This document shows, piece by piece, positions 18,218 to 27,570 of a DNA stretch of 64,000 nucleotides. The notes under the pieces were generated by a model. That model was not told where the DNA came from, did not search any database, and was given only the letters and a program-made list of their open reading frames with translations. The position numbers and the translations under genes are program-made. Numbering within the stretch: position 1 is the stretch's first letter; each line of letters begins with the position of its first letter. Source of the DNA: Actinomadura luzonensis (lineage in GTDB: Bacteria > Actinomycetota > Actinomycetes > Streptosporangiales > Streptosporangiaceae); contig NZ_JAKRKC020000001.1 in NCBI RefSeq assembly GCF_022664455.2, positions 1,989,001-2,053,000 of the forward strand, given 5' to 3'.

Positions 18218-19008
18218 GTGAGCTCCGTAGCAGGCCCCACACCGTCATGCCAGGGCGCTTCCGGCAACTGCCGCCTCTTGACCGACCTCCATGAGCTACA
18301 CCGCGATCGGTGTGAGGAGGCCGGGATCGTCGGAGCCGATGCCATCCTCAACGCCATGGCGGTCGGGTTGGTGATCGAGGTGTGGCGCAACAGTCCCGTC
18401 GAGGACATGCATGCCAGCCGACGGGGCCCGGACGATGCTGCGATGTTCGCCGAGTCGACCGCACTCCACGATCGGGCTGTCGCAACTCTGCAGGAAGAGG
18501 AGCGAGCGTTCGCTCTCATCGATTTCGAGCGGCACCTGCTGGATCGCACGCGGCCCTGGGCGGGGACACCATCGAGGCAAAGACGCTCAAGGAACTCGGC
18601 CACGGTCACCTGGGGGCCTACGCGCGGCATGTGAAGGATCGCACCAATGCGCTGATGGGTCTCGTCCGTCACACGTGTGTGGACGACCCGCTTGAGGCGT
18701 ACCTGGTGAACCGAGCTCTCGGATTCGGCTTGGAGCACAAGGGTATGCCCGGCTGGCGCGTCATCGTCGAGCGCATCGGGATCCTGCTGGCCGATCCGAG
18801 CCATCCAGCGTGGCATGGGAGTGAAAGGAGCGAACGAGCTCTTGCTGAGATGCCGCCGAGCACTCCGCCCGTCGACCACCTCGCCAAGGTCCTCCTATCG
18901 GCCCCGTACAAGCTTCCGCTTGAGGTGCTCGATTGGCTGAGCGACCATCTACTCTTCTGTGCCGGGCCACCGTACAGCATCTTCCGGTGGGAACCCCGTG
19001 AGAAGTAG
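18218..19008 (+). pseudogene. Unknown gene broken by a single-base shift in a G run
   Basis: The first frame runs from GTG 18218 through LHELHRDRCEEAGIVGADAIL and ends sensibly at DRTRPWAG. The next frame then continues GDTIEAKTLKELGHGHLGAY to WEPREK at 19008. Adding one G to the run at 18562-18565 would join them into a protein of about 263 residues. The composition is ordinary coding on both sides. No family is recognised. The start has no good ribosome site. It could be a true pseudogene or a sequencing error in the G run. Confidence 0.55.
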
Positions 19009-19598
19009 CCGGCCACGGCTTCAGATCATGCTGCGAATCTGATGAGCGCGACCACAGGAAAGTGTGACTCCGGCTCCATCGTGTCCGTAATTGTGGATCA
19101 TCTTGCGGTCTGCAACTGGGTCAGCCTCAACTCGAATTTGATCACGTGTGGGCCACGACCCCCGGCTTCGCCGAACCGGTGCTGGAGACAGTGGGGGTAG
19201 ATCGGCATGTCGACGAGCAGCACCGTGAACCGGTAGCCCCTCGTAAACCTCTCAGGAAGCTCGGCTTCGGTACAGAGTTGAAAGCCTGGCAGGCCATGGT
19301 GCATGGCGAGCGATAGACCGCTCGTTCGCCCGCTCCGTCAAGGGCGCGACGGCTTGACCCGATCTTCCATGAGCCTCCTCAGGAGAGCGGATACCAGCAG
19401 GTCAGATACGACTTGGCCAGCTTGGCGAGACCCATGAGCGCATTCTCGATGCCTTGCCATTTCCGCTGTTCAGAAGCCTGATAGGAGCTCCCGCGGCGGT
19501 TCATGGTGTCCGCGCTTCTGCTCCTGGCGCTTCGGGTTCTTCCCATCCGGTTGTCGAGACCTGGATCGACCAATCCGACCCAACCCACGGGGGACACC
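19009..19598. other. Non-coding or undetermined stretch before the sigma-like gene
   Basis: No convincing gene is seen in these 590 bases. Short ORFs exist on both strands (the longest sensible one is 68 codons, minus strand, ending near 19098), but none has a clear ribosome site or family match. The promoter of the sigma-like gene should be at the right end. Confidence 0.4.
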
Positions 19599-20378
19599 AT
19601 GACGGTCGATCTGCAGGACACAACAGCCTCGAAGAGCTTCAGTCAGAACGCTCTCAGCGCGGCGGACAGGGCGTTCCGCTTCCTGGTCACCGATCCGAAT
19701 CCGCTCTCGGTAGATGGCCGTTCCATCGGTCGTGGGCTACCTCGGCGGCCAATCCATCTCGGTGAACTGAAGAACCTTCTGCTCACGCCTCAGGCCGACG
19801 ACGAGCTGAAGGACGCCGTCTGGGCGCATCTTGTACGGCGTTCACGATCCGACGGTCCGGCGTGGGTCATCGGGTGCGTGGGGATGGCGATGCCAGGGCT
19901 GAAGAACCTTGCCGCGAGGACCACGCAGGGCTGCCCTGCCCATGTGGTCGACGACATCGTCTCGGAGATGGTGACGAACTTCGTCGCGCAGCTTTGCCGG
20001 ATCGATCTCGATCGGCCGAACATACTGCCTCGGCTGCTGATGTGGGCGCGGAAGGGCGCGCTCCAGGTTCGGGCGCGTGAGCTCGCCTCCGTCGAGGTCT
20101 GCGCCGAGACGCCCGAGCAGGTGGTCCTGGACACGGAGCCGTTCATGGTGCTCGCCGAGGCTGTCCGGTGTCGTGTCATCACCGCGGACGAAGCGAAGCT
20201 GATCAACGCGACACGGTTGGAGGGCCAGGCGTTGCGGGCGTGCGCAGGGCGCTTGGGGGTGCCGGCGGATCGGCTGTACAAGCGGCGGCGAGCAGCGGAG
20301 ACACGGCTGGCAAGGGCGATCGAGGAGGGTCAAGTCTCGGTCAGCTACGACGGGCAGGGCTCCAATTCCGGGGGCTGA
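19599..20378 (+). CDS. Sigma-factor-like regulator of the conjugation region
   Basis: A 259-residue protein starting at ATG after GGGGGACACC. The central part HVVDDIVSEMVTNFVAQLCR resembles sigma region 2 and the C-terminal part EAKLINATRLEGQALRACAGRLGVPADRLYKRRRAAETRL resembles region 4, a HTH preceded by a helix that ends in an Arg-rich recognition segment. It is cytoplasmic. The similarity is by pattern only and should be treated as sigma-70-like, not proven. It is about 185 bases upstream of the pilin gene and on the same strand, so it could control the transfer operon. The frame is open further upstream, but the upstream part is unlike protein. Confidence 0.6.
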   Translation: MTVDLQDTTASKSFSQNALSAADRAFRFLVTDPNPLSVDGRSIGRGLPRRPIHLGELKNLLLTPQADDELKDAVWAHLVRRSRSDGPAWVIGCVGMAMPGLKNLAARTTQGCPAHVVDDIVSEMVTNFVAQLCRIDLDRPNILPRLLMWARKGALQVRARELASVEVCAETPEQVVLDTEPFMVLAEAVRCRVITADEAKLINATRLEGQALRACAGRLGVPADRLYKRRRAAETRLARAIEEGQVSVSYDGQGSNSGG

Positions 20379-20398
20379 GTCGGTGGTTCATCAATGTC

Positions 20399-20414
20399 AG
20401 CCGTGATCACGGCT
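20399..20414. promoter_or_regulatory. Perfect 16-bp palindrome upstream of the conjugation operon
   Basis: AGCCGTGATCACGGCT is a perfect dyad. A second partial copy, GTGATCACGGCT, lies at 20511-20522, 52 bases before the pilin start. Two copies of a dyad before a transfer operon suggest an operator for a dimeric regulator, possibly the sigma-like or HTH proteins of the element (inference). Confidence 0.5.
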
Positions 20415-20562
20415 CGGGGCGGAGATCTGGGGGGCGGTTGCCCGTTCCCATCGAGTTCATCGTCCCTCGTCCTTTGAAGGAGGACACCCATCCCGGCCCG
20501 CTCCGGGCTCGTGATCACGGCTGGCTATCCGTTCAGGACCTCTCGTCTGGGGGAGCCATTTT

Positions 20563-20952
20563 ATGAAGTCGTCTCAGCCATGTCCATTGTTCGTTATCCG
20601 GGTTCCAGCAGGTACGAGCTGGATCCGGCGAGGTGCCGCGTCGTTGGTCTGGACAGCCGGTTGCCTGGGCGCCGCGCTGACCGTGCCGGGAGGCGCCGAG
20701 GCGATGACCAAGCTGGCCTCCGCCTCGCTCGATCAGGTCATCACCAACCTGCGCAACGTGGTGATCGGCCTGCTCGTCGGCCTGGCCACACTGTTCTTCA
20801 CCATCGGCGGAGTCCGCTACATCCTGGCCGGCGGAGATCCCGCAGAGGTCGAGGCGGCTAAGAAGACGCTGCGCTACGGGGCGCTCGGGTTCGGGGTGGC
20901 GATGCTCGCCCCGGTCATGGTGGAAATCCTTCAGCGGATTGTGGGCTCCTGA
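20563..20952 (+). CDS. TrbC/VirB2-like pilin subunit
   Basis: This is a 129-residue protein. A long signal peptide-like N-terminus (hydrophobic segment about residues 27-46, ending AEA) is followed by a short polar loop and two hydrophobic helices: NVVIGLLVGLATLFFTIGGVRYILAGG and YGALGFGVAMLAPVMVEILQ. This two-helix plan with a Gly-rich turn is that of TrbC/VirB2 conjugative pilins, placed in the membrane. GGGGGAG precedes the ATG. It is the first gene of the transfer operon. Confidence 0.8.
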   Translation: MKSSQPCPLFVIRVPAGTSWIRRGAASLVWTAGCLGAALTVPGGAEAMTKLASASLDQVITNLRNVVIGLLVGLATLFFTIGGVRYILAGGDPAEVEAAKKTLRYGALGFGVAMLAPVMVEILQRIVGS

Positions 20953-20953
20953 C

Positions 20954-22540
20954 GTGGCGGCCCTCACCCGCCTCAGAGCGTTCGGGCTAATCGCCCTGCT
21001 GGCGGTCGGCGCGGCACTCAGCTCGGCGCTGCTCAGCGGGCCCGCGGTCGCCGCGCCTCCCACACCCGCGCCGACTCCCACTCCTTCTGCCACGCTCAGC
21101 CCGGCGCCTTCTACGGTCAGCCCACCGGAGTCGGACTGCGGCTTCATCGATGTGGCGTGCAAGACGCGTCAGGCGGTGGACGAGTGGTTCACACATCTCG
21201 TGGAGTCGGCGACCAAACCGGTGTTCGAGATGCTCGGATCGACCGTGCTGGCGACGCCGGAGCTGGACTCCCCTCAGATGGCGCGAGCCAAGCAGCTCTG
21301 GGAGCTGTCGCGGACGATAGCGAACACGTGCTTCGTGCTGCTCGTGACGATCGCGGGCGTGATGCTCATGGTCGGGCAGGCACTGCCTGGTGGGATCTCG
21401 GCGCGGGAACTACTGCCACGGCTCGTGTGGGCGTTCCTGGCCGCGAACCTGAGCCTGATCGCGATCAAGTACGCGATCACTCTGGCGAACGGGCTGAGTC
21501 AGGCGTTCCTGGCCGACGGGGCCGATCGAATCGATCCGGAGCTCGTGTTCGATGCGATCAAAAAGGCGGTTCTCACGGGGATCATCCTCAAAGGCGTCTT
21601 CTTCGCGATCGTGGCGCTCGTGGTGGTCGTCCTGGCGGTAGGTGTGCTGTCCACCTACATCGTCCGCCTCGCGCTCACGATGGTCGTGATCGTGGCCGCG
21701 CCCCTTGCGTTGATCTTGCATGCACTGCCGATGACGGAGGGGCTCGCCCGGCTGTGGTGGCGGGCGTTCACGGGACTGCTGGCGATTCAGATGTGCCAGT
21801 CGCTCGTGCTGGTCGCCGCGCTGCAACTGATGTTCTCCGCCAACCCGGCTGACGACGACTCGTTCTGGATCCCGAGCACGGCGGACATGACCGATCTGCT
21901 CATGGCCATATGCCTGCTGTTCGTCCTGCTCAAGATCCCGGGATGGGTGGCGCGGACCATCTGGCAGGCGAGCAAGCCCCGAACGCTCTCGCGTCTGGTC
22001 AAGTCCCTGATCGTCTATCGCGGGCTGGGCATGCTGCTCGGCAAGGGGTTCAGTGCCGCTCGCGCGGCGCGTCGTCCCAAGCCCCCGAAGCCCCCTTCTC
22101 CTCCCAACGGCGGCGGAGGTGGGCCCAGTGGTCCCCCTGGTGGGGGTCCGGGTGGTGGTCCCGGTAGGCGGGGGCCGAACGCGGGTGGGCCCCGTACGGG
22201 GAGGCCGCGCGCCCCGCGTCGGCCGCCGGGGATGGCCGCCAGCGGCCGCCCTGGCGGCGGTAGCACGGGGGTTCATCGTTCGTCCCCGGGTGGACGCCCA
22301 GCGCGTCCCCACGGGCCAGGAAACGGCGTGGGAAACCCCCTGGCCCCCGTCGATCCCCCACAGCCGCAGCCGGTACGGCTTCACCGGCCTGTCGTCCGTC
22401 GCGATCGGCCGCCGAACGGTGCCGTCCCGTTCGAGTCGCCCACGGTTCGTCGTTCATCGCGCCGCCCTGCACAAGTCGCGCTGCGGCTCCTAACGCCTCG
22501 TTCACAGGGAAAGGCAGCACGTCGTGCGCCACGCAAGTAG
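20954..22540 (+). CDS. VirB6/TrbL-like conjugation membrane protein with disordered tail
   Basis: This is about 528 residues from the GTG at 20954 (a TTG at 20939 is also possible). A signal peptide is followed by a Pro/Thr/Ser-rich stretch, then about six or seven membrane helices between residues 110 and 340 (for example FFAIVALVVVVLAVGVLSTYI and LALTMVVIVAAPLALILHAL). The last ~150 residues are rich in Pro, Gly and Arg and presumably cytoplasmic and unstructured. This is the layout of VirB6/TrbL-type channel proteins of Gram-positive conjugation systems. It starts one base after the pilin stop and overlaps the next gene by 17 bases. Confidence 0.75.
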   Translation: MAALTRLRAFGLIALLAVGAALSSALLSGPAVAAPPTPAPTPTPSATLSPAPSTVSPPESDCGFIDVACKTRQAVDEWFTHLVESATKPVFEMLGSTVLATPELDSPQMARAKQLWELSRTIANTCFVLLVTIAGVMLMVGQALPGGISARELLPRLVWAFLAANLSLIAIKYAITLANGLSQAFLADGADRIDPELVFDAIKKAVLTGIILKGVFFAIVALVVVVLAVGVLSTYIVRLALTMVVIVAAPLALILHALPMTEGLARLWWRAFTGLLAIQMCQSLVLVAALQLMFSANPADDDSFWIPSTADMTDLLMAICLLFVLLKIPGWVARTIWQASKPRTLSRLVKSLIVYRGLGMLLGKGFSAARAARRPKPPKPPSPPNGGGGGPSGPPGGGPGGGPGRRGPNAGGPRTGRPRAPRRPPGMAASGRPGGGSTGVHRSSPGGRPARPHGPGNGVGNPLAPVDPPQPQPVRLHRPVVRRDRPPNGAVPFESPTVRRSSRRPAQVALRLLTPRSQGKAARRAPRK

Positions 22541-23501
22541 AGAACAGCTGGTAGCCAAGATTCCGGCCGATGTGGAGATGCCGGACAAGCTCTTCGCGAA
22601 TCTGACAGTTCGGCAAGTGGCGATTCTGGCCGGTACCGGGGTGCTGGCTGCCTGGGTGTACCTCATGGCCGGTGACCGGTTGCCCGTCCCGGTGCTCGTC
22701 GCGATCGTCCTGCCGATGATCGCCTGCGGATGCGCACTGGCGCTCGGCAGGCGAGACGGGCTCAGTCTCGATCGGCTCGTCTTCCACGCCTTCACCCACC
22801 TACGGCGGGATCGCAAGCTCGTCTCAGCAGAGGAAGGGGTTCTCCCGCCTCCGGCCTGGTGCCGAGTTCGAGGTCGGCTGCCGGGTGCGCTACGGCTCCC
22901 TGTCCGGGCGATTCGTGAGGACGGAGTCCTGGAACTGGCCGAAGGTGGAACCGCGGCGGTCGTCCGTGCCGGGACCGTGGCGTTCGGGCTGCGGACCAGC
23001 GAGGAGCAGGCGGCGTTGGTCGGGGTGTTCGCCGGGTGGCTGAACTCGCTGGACTCGCCCGTGCAGATCCTTTTGCAGGCCCGCCCGGTCGACCTGTCCG
23101 CCCTCGCCGGAGTGATCGACGACGAGGCCGGGAATCTGGCCGATCCAGCGCTGGAGCAGGCGGCACGCCGGCACGCCGAGTTCCTCACCGATTTGAGCGC
23201 CACCCGAGATCTGCTGACCCGCGATGTCCTGATCGTCGTTCGCCACCAAGACGCCGAGCAACCACCCGGGTGGGCGCGAAGGGCCCGGCGTACGGCTCGT
23301 CGGGACAGTTCGGCGGCCATCGTGACTCGCCGCGCGGAGGAGACCGTGCGTTTCCTGCTCGGTCTCGGTGTTCACGCCTCGATCGTGGATGCCGATCAGG
23401 CTCGCGACTTGCTCGTGCGGTCGCTGTCGCCTCGTCATCCGGAACCGGTCGGAGTCGCCCGCCCCGAGGAGCCGATCACGCTTGGAGAAGAGACTCGATG
23501 A
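22524..23501 (+). CDS. PrgI-family conjugation protein
   Basis: This is a 325-residue protein. The N-terminus, KIPADVEMPDKLFANLTVRQVAILAGTGVLA, matches the PrgI family (VirB3-like), with two membrane helices near residues 32-75. A hydrophilic domain follows, possibly like the N-terminal piece of VirB4 (GTVAFGLRTSEEQAALVGVFAGWLNSL, PVQILLQ). In this operon it precedes the VirB4 ATPase and overlaps it in ATGA. It probably forms part of the inner-membrane platform. Confidence 0.8.
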   Translation: MRHASREQLVAKIPADVEMPDKLFANLTVRQVAILAGTGVLAAWVYLMAGDRLPVPVLVAIVLPMIACGCALALGRRDGLSLDRLVFHAFTHLRRDRKLVSAEEGVLPPPAWCRVRGRLPGALRLPVRAIREDGVLELAEGGTAAVVRAGTVAFGLRTSEEQAALVGVFAGWLNSLDSPVQILLQARPVDLSALAGVIDDEAGNLADPALEQAARRHAEFLTDLSATRDLLTRDVLIVVRHQDAEQPPGWARRARRTARRDSSAAIVTRRAEETVRFLLGLGVHASIVDADQARDLLVRSLSPRHPEPVGVARPEEPITLGEETR

Positions 23502-25219
23502 GATTCGCTCGACTCGCCAAGGCAACCGCGGACCTGGCCAAGGCCACCGCCGCTCTGCCCGGTCCGTCATCGTTGAAGATCAATGCCCGCTCGGTCGAGT
23601 TTCCCGACGGAGTCTGCGCGTCGTTCGCGATCGCCGGGTACCCCCGCGAGGTCGGCGCGGGCTGGCTCGAACCGCTGATCGGCTATCCAGGTCACCTCGA
23701 CGTGTCTCTGCACATCGAGCCCGTACCTCCGCTGATCGCGGCTCAGCGTCTGCGCCGCCAGCTCGCACGTCTGGAGTCCGCCTCCGCGGGTGCCCGGACA
23801 CCGGACTTCGCGGCCGAGGCGGCGGCCGACGACGCCGCAGAGCTGGCCGCATCCCTCGCCCGGGGACACGGGCGTCTGTTCCGGGTCGGCCTCTATCTCA
23901 CCGTACACGCCGCAGACTCCGAAGAGCTGGACGCGGAGGTCCAGCACGTCAAGGCGCTGGCGGCCTCGCTGCTGCTCGACGCGCACCCGACGACGTTCCG
24001 GGCGATGCAGGGCTGGACGGCAACGCTTCCGCTCGGAACCGACACGCTGAAGACGCGCCGGACCTTCGATACATGGGCGCTCGCTGCGGCCTTCCCGTTC
24101 GCCTCACCGGATCTGCGACCCCGGCTCGGCGATGCGCCGGTGCTGTTCGGGCTGAACGCCTACTCCTCCGGTGTCGTGCTGTGGGACCGGTTCGCCCACG
24201 ACAACTACAACTCCGTGACGATCGCCCGGTCGGGGGCGGGCAAGTCGTACTTCACCAAGTTGGAGGTGCTGCGGCTGCTGTTTCACCAGGTCGAGGTATG
24301 CGTCGTCGACCCCGAAGACGAATACCGCCGCCTGTCGGAGGCCGTCGGAGGAACCATCCTCGGTCTCGGTACGCCGGGTGTCTGCTTCAACCCCTTCGAT
24401 CTGCCCGCCTCCGCCGAGGACGACGCGCTCGACCGGCGCGCGATGTTTCTCCAAACCCTTGTCGGAACCATGCTGGGCGAACCACTCACCGCCGCGACGA
24501 AGGCCATCCTGGACAAGGCGGTGATCGCCACTTACGCCGCCAACGGCATCACCTCCGACCAGCACACATGGAAGCGTCCTGCGCCACTGCTCGCCGATCT
24601 GGCCACGATGCTGGACGCCACCGACGCGCCCGAAGCGTCCGAGTTGGCCGCACGGCTCGCCCCGTACGTGTCCGGTTCCTACCGGAGCTTGTTCGCCGGT
24701 CCGACAACCACCCGCCCGGACGGCCACCTGATCGTGTTCTCCCTGCGGGACCTGCCTGAGGAGACCCGACCGGTCGGCATGCTCCTGGCACTCGACGCGA
24801 TCTGGCGGCGTGTCTCCAATCCCGCTGACCGGCGACGCCGCCTGGTCGTGGTCGACGAGGCATGGACCCTCATGCGCGAGAACGAGGGCGCGAGGTTCCT
24901 CTACCGGCTCGCCAAGTCCGCCCGCAAGCACTGGGCTGGCCTCGCCGTCGTCACCCAGGACGCTTCTGACCTGCTCGGCTCCGACCTCGGCAAGGCCGTC
25001 GTCTCCAATGCCAGTACGCAGGTCCTGCTGCGGCAGGCTCCGCAGGCCATCGAGGAGATCGCCGAGGCTTTCGATCTCACCGAAGGAGAACGGCGCTTCC
25101 TGCTGTCGGCCGGCCAGGGAGAGGGCCTGGTCTGCGGGGGCGTTGGAGATCGTGCCGCCTTCGTCGCTGTCGCCAGTGCGTCTGAGCACGCGCTCGCCAC
25201 CACGGACCCGGCCGAGTGA
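23498..25219 (+). CDS. VirB4-like conjugation ATPase
   Basis: This is 573 residues from the ATG at 23498, which overlaps the PrgI stop and has GGAGAAG upstream; an open extension to 23036 is a shadow of the previous gene. It has Walker A ARSGAGKSYF (about residue 245), CVVDPEDEYR, Walker B RRRLVVVDEAWTLM and VVTQDASDLL with sensor-type residues. It is a hexameric cytoplasmic ATPase that powers assembly of the transfer channel. It is shorter than typical VirB4 because the N-terminal domain seems partly carried by the preceding PrgI protein. Confidence 0.9.
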   Translation: MRFARLAKATADLAKATAALPGPSSLKINARSVEFPDGVCASFAIAGYPREVGAGWLEPLIGYPGHLDVSLHIEPVPPLIAAQRLRRQLARLESASAGARTPDFAAEAAADDAAELAASLARGHGRLFRVGLYLTVHAADSEELDAEVQHVKALAASLLLDAHPTTFRAMQGWTATLPLGTDTLKTRRTFDTWALAAAFPFASPDLRPRLGDAPVLFGLNAYSSGVVLWDRFAHDNYNSVTIARSGAGKSYFTKLEVLRLLFHQVEVCVVDPEDEYRRLSEAVGGTILGLGTPGVCFNPFDLPASAEDDALDRRAMFLQTLVGTMLGEPLTAATKAILDKAVIATYAANGITSDQHTWKRPAPLLADLATMLDATDAPEASELAARLAPYVSGSYRSLFAGPTTTRPDGHLIVFSLRDLPEETRPVGMLLALDAIWRRVSNPADRRRRLVVVDEAWTLMRENEGARFLYRLAKSARKHWAGLAVVTQDASDLLGSDLGKAVVSNASTQVLLRQAPQAIEEIAEAFDLTEGERRFLLSAGQGEGLVCGGVGDRAAFVAVASASEHALATTDPAE

Positions 25220-27570
25220 TTCCCTACCTTCCGGATCCGTCCCTCTGCGGAGCCGTGATCGGTGGTGTCGTCGCTCTCGTCGTGGCCGAAGCCATCGTCT
25301 GGCGGTGGCGCAACGCGCGCTTCGCCCGTAACGCTCGGTTGGTCGAGATCGCAGTGCCGCCGCACGTCGAGCCCGGCAGCGCTGCTGCCTGGTGGTCGCA
25401 GGTGATGGGGCTGACCGCGCCACGCTGGAAGCGCGTCCTGTTCGGCCAGCCTCACCTCGCCTGGGAGTACGTGGCCGATGCTGCCGGCGTTCGAGTGCAG
25501 TTGTGGGTGCCAGGTCTCGTACCGCCTGGGCTGGTGGAGAAGGCAATCCGGTCGGCCTGGCCCGGCGCGGCGGTGACCACCAGCCCCGCCGGACCTCCTA
25601 CACCGCGAGGTGTCACGACTTCGCGTGGTCGGATGATCCTGGCTCGGCCGGATCACTACCCGCTCACGGCGACGCATGGCAACGACCCGTTGCGTGCGCT
25701 TCTCGGGGCTTTGTCGGGGCTGCGCCAAGGTGAGCACGCTGCAGTCCAAATATTGGTCCGTCCTGTGACAGGGCGGCGGCTGTCGGCCGCTCACCGCGCC
25801 GCCTCCGCGCTGAGGAACGGCAGGTCCAGCAGCCTTCGCGCCGACTTGTTCGACGTCATCACGCCGGGCGGCCTCAATCGCGCCCGGCCCGGCGAACTGT
25901 CCCGCATGTTTCCCGAGCGCGCCGAGGAGATCCACGCCATCCTCGCCAAGGCGAGCCAGTCACGCTTCGCCGTCCAGATCTCCTACATCGTCACGAGTGA
26001 CCGACCCGACGCCCGGGAGCGTCTACGTGGTCGCGCCCATGAGATCGCAGCCACCTTCGCGCTGTACGCCTCCGGCCACCAATACCTCCGGCGCCTACGT
26101 GGACCAGATCTCCCTGGCCGCATGAGACGTCGGCGTATGAACTCCGGTTACCTCCTGGCCGTCGACGAGCTGGCCGCACTCGCTCACCTGCCCTACGACC
26201 AAGCCGCTCCAGGCATCGCCCGAGCCGGAGCGCGCCCCATCCCACCAGCGCCCGACATCCCTACGTACGGTCATGATGTCCGGGTCCTGGGCGATGCCGA
26301 GACCGGCCATCCGCGCCCGGTAGGGGTCACGGTGGCCTCGGCGCGCCAGCATCTGCATGTCCTCGGCCAGACCGGTGTCGGCAAGTCCACCTTCCTGGCC
26401 AATCTCATCCTTTCCGATGCCCACGCCGGCCGAGGAGCCCTCGTCATCGATCCCAAGGGGGATCTGATCGACGACGTCCTCGATCGCCTCCCCGAACGCG
26501 CCATCAAGCGGACCGTCCTGTTCGACCCGGCCGAGTCGGGCAAGCCACCGTGCTTCAACGTCTTGGCCGGGCCGGACCCGGCGTTCGCGGTCGACTCGAT
26601 CGTCACGATCTTCCATCGGTGCTTCGCCTCGTCCTGGGGACCGCGCCTGGACGACCTCATGCGCTCGGCCTGCCTCACACTCGTACGGATTCAGCGTGAT
26701 CGCGCGACCCTCGCCGACGTGCCCAAGCTCCTCACAGACACCCCGTTCCGCGCCCGGATCGTCGGCCGGCTCGACGACGAGTTGCTGCGAGGTTTCTGGT
26801 CCGCGTATGACGAGTTGTCCCCCGCCGCCCGCGCCTCGGTGATCAGTCCCGTCATGAACAAGCTTCGGGCCGTCCTGTTGCGCCCGTTCGTCCGGGACGC
26901 GCTCTCCGGAGGAACCTCCACGTTCGACCTGGCCCGCATCCTGGACACCGGCGGATTGATCCTCGCCCGCCTCCCGAAGGGCGTCCTCGGCGAAGATGCC
27001 GCCCGTCTCTTCGGCTCGCTTCTTCTCGCCCATACCTGGCAAGCCATCACTCCTCGGGTTCGCCTGCCGGAGCACGAACGCCGAGACGCCGCCGCATACA
27101 TCGACGAGGCCCAGAACTTCCTCAACATGCCCATCTCGGTCAGCGATCTTCTGGCCGAGGCCCGCGCCTACCGCTTCTCGCTCACCCTCGCCCACCAGCA
27201 TCTGTCTCAGCTACCCAAGGACCTCCGCGAGGCCGTTTCCGCCGATGCTCGCAACAAGGTCTACTTCACCACGTCTCCGGAAGACGCCCACGACCTCGCC
27301 CGCCACGTCGGCCCCGTACTCACGGCACACGACCTGTCCCACCTGGGCGCTTACCAGGCCGCTGGACGAGTCATCACCGGCAGAGGAGGGCCGTCACCGG
27401 CGTTCACCTTCCGAACCCGTCCCCTCCCCGATCCCGTGCCCGGTCGTCAAGAAGCCGTCCGGGCCGCTTCGCGTGCGGTGTATGCCCGCTCCGAGACCGC
27501 TGCCGCGAGCAAGCCGAAGGTCCGCATCCCGACCGATCCACGTCGAGCCCATGAGGAGGGCACCCAATGA
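25216..27570 (+). CDS. Type IV coupling protein / conjugative DNA-transfer ATPase
   Basis: This is a 784-residue protein starting at GTG (GTGA overlap with virB4). An N-terminal hydrophobic segment is followed by a large variable domain, then Walker A GQTGVGKSTFLANL (about residue 391), GALVIDPKGDL, NVLAGPDP, and Walker B-like AAYIDEAQNF near residue 625, with LTLAHQHLSQL. The P-loop, the VIDPKGDL and DEAQ motifs, and the operon position match VirD4/TraG-type coupling proteins that deliver DNA to the channel. The length (784) is typical of actinobacterial forms. Confidence 0.87.
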   Translation: MIPYLPDPSLCGAVIGGVVALVVAEAIVWRWRNARFARNARLVEIAVPPHVEPGSAAAWWSQVMGLTAPRWKRVLFGQPHLAWEYVADAAGVRVQLWVPGLVPPGLVEKAIRSAWPGAAVTTSPAGPPTPRGVTTSRGRMILARPDHYPLTATHGNDPLRALLGALSGLRQGEHAAVQILVRPVTGRRLSAAHRAASALRNGRSSSLRADLFDVITPGGLNRARPGELSRMFPERAEEIHAILAKASQSRFAVQISYIVTSDRPDARERLRGRAHEIAATFALYASGHQYLRRLRGPDLPGRMRRRRMNSGYLLAVDELAALAHLPYDQAAPGIARAGARPIPPAPDIPTYGHDVRVLGDAETGHPRPVGVTVASARQHLHVLGQTGVGKSTFLANLILSDAHAGRGALVIDPKGDLIDDVLDRLPERAIKRTVLFDPAESGKPPCFNVLAGPDPAFAVDSIVTIFHRCFASSWGPRLDDLMRSACLTLVRIQRDRATLADVPKLLTDTPFRARIVGRLDDELLRGFWSAYDELSPAARASVISPVMNKLRAVLLRPFVRDALSGGTSTFDLARILDTGGLILARLPKGVLGEDAARLFGSLLLAHTWQAITPRVRLPEHERRDAAAYIDEAQNFLNMPISVSDLLAEARAYRFSLTLAHQHLSQLPKDLREAVSADARNKVYFTTSPEDAHDLARHVGPVLTAHDLSHLGAYQAAGRVITGRGGPSPAFTFRTRPLPDPVPGRQEAVRAASRAVYARSETAAASKPKVRIPTDPRRAHEEGTQ

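Noticed and set aside
20511..20861. A plus-strand ORF starting in the second dyad before the pilin gene.
   Set aside because: It overlaps the pilin gene in another frame and becomes Arg/Gly-rich without a domain.
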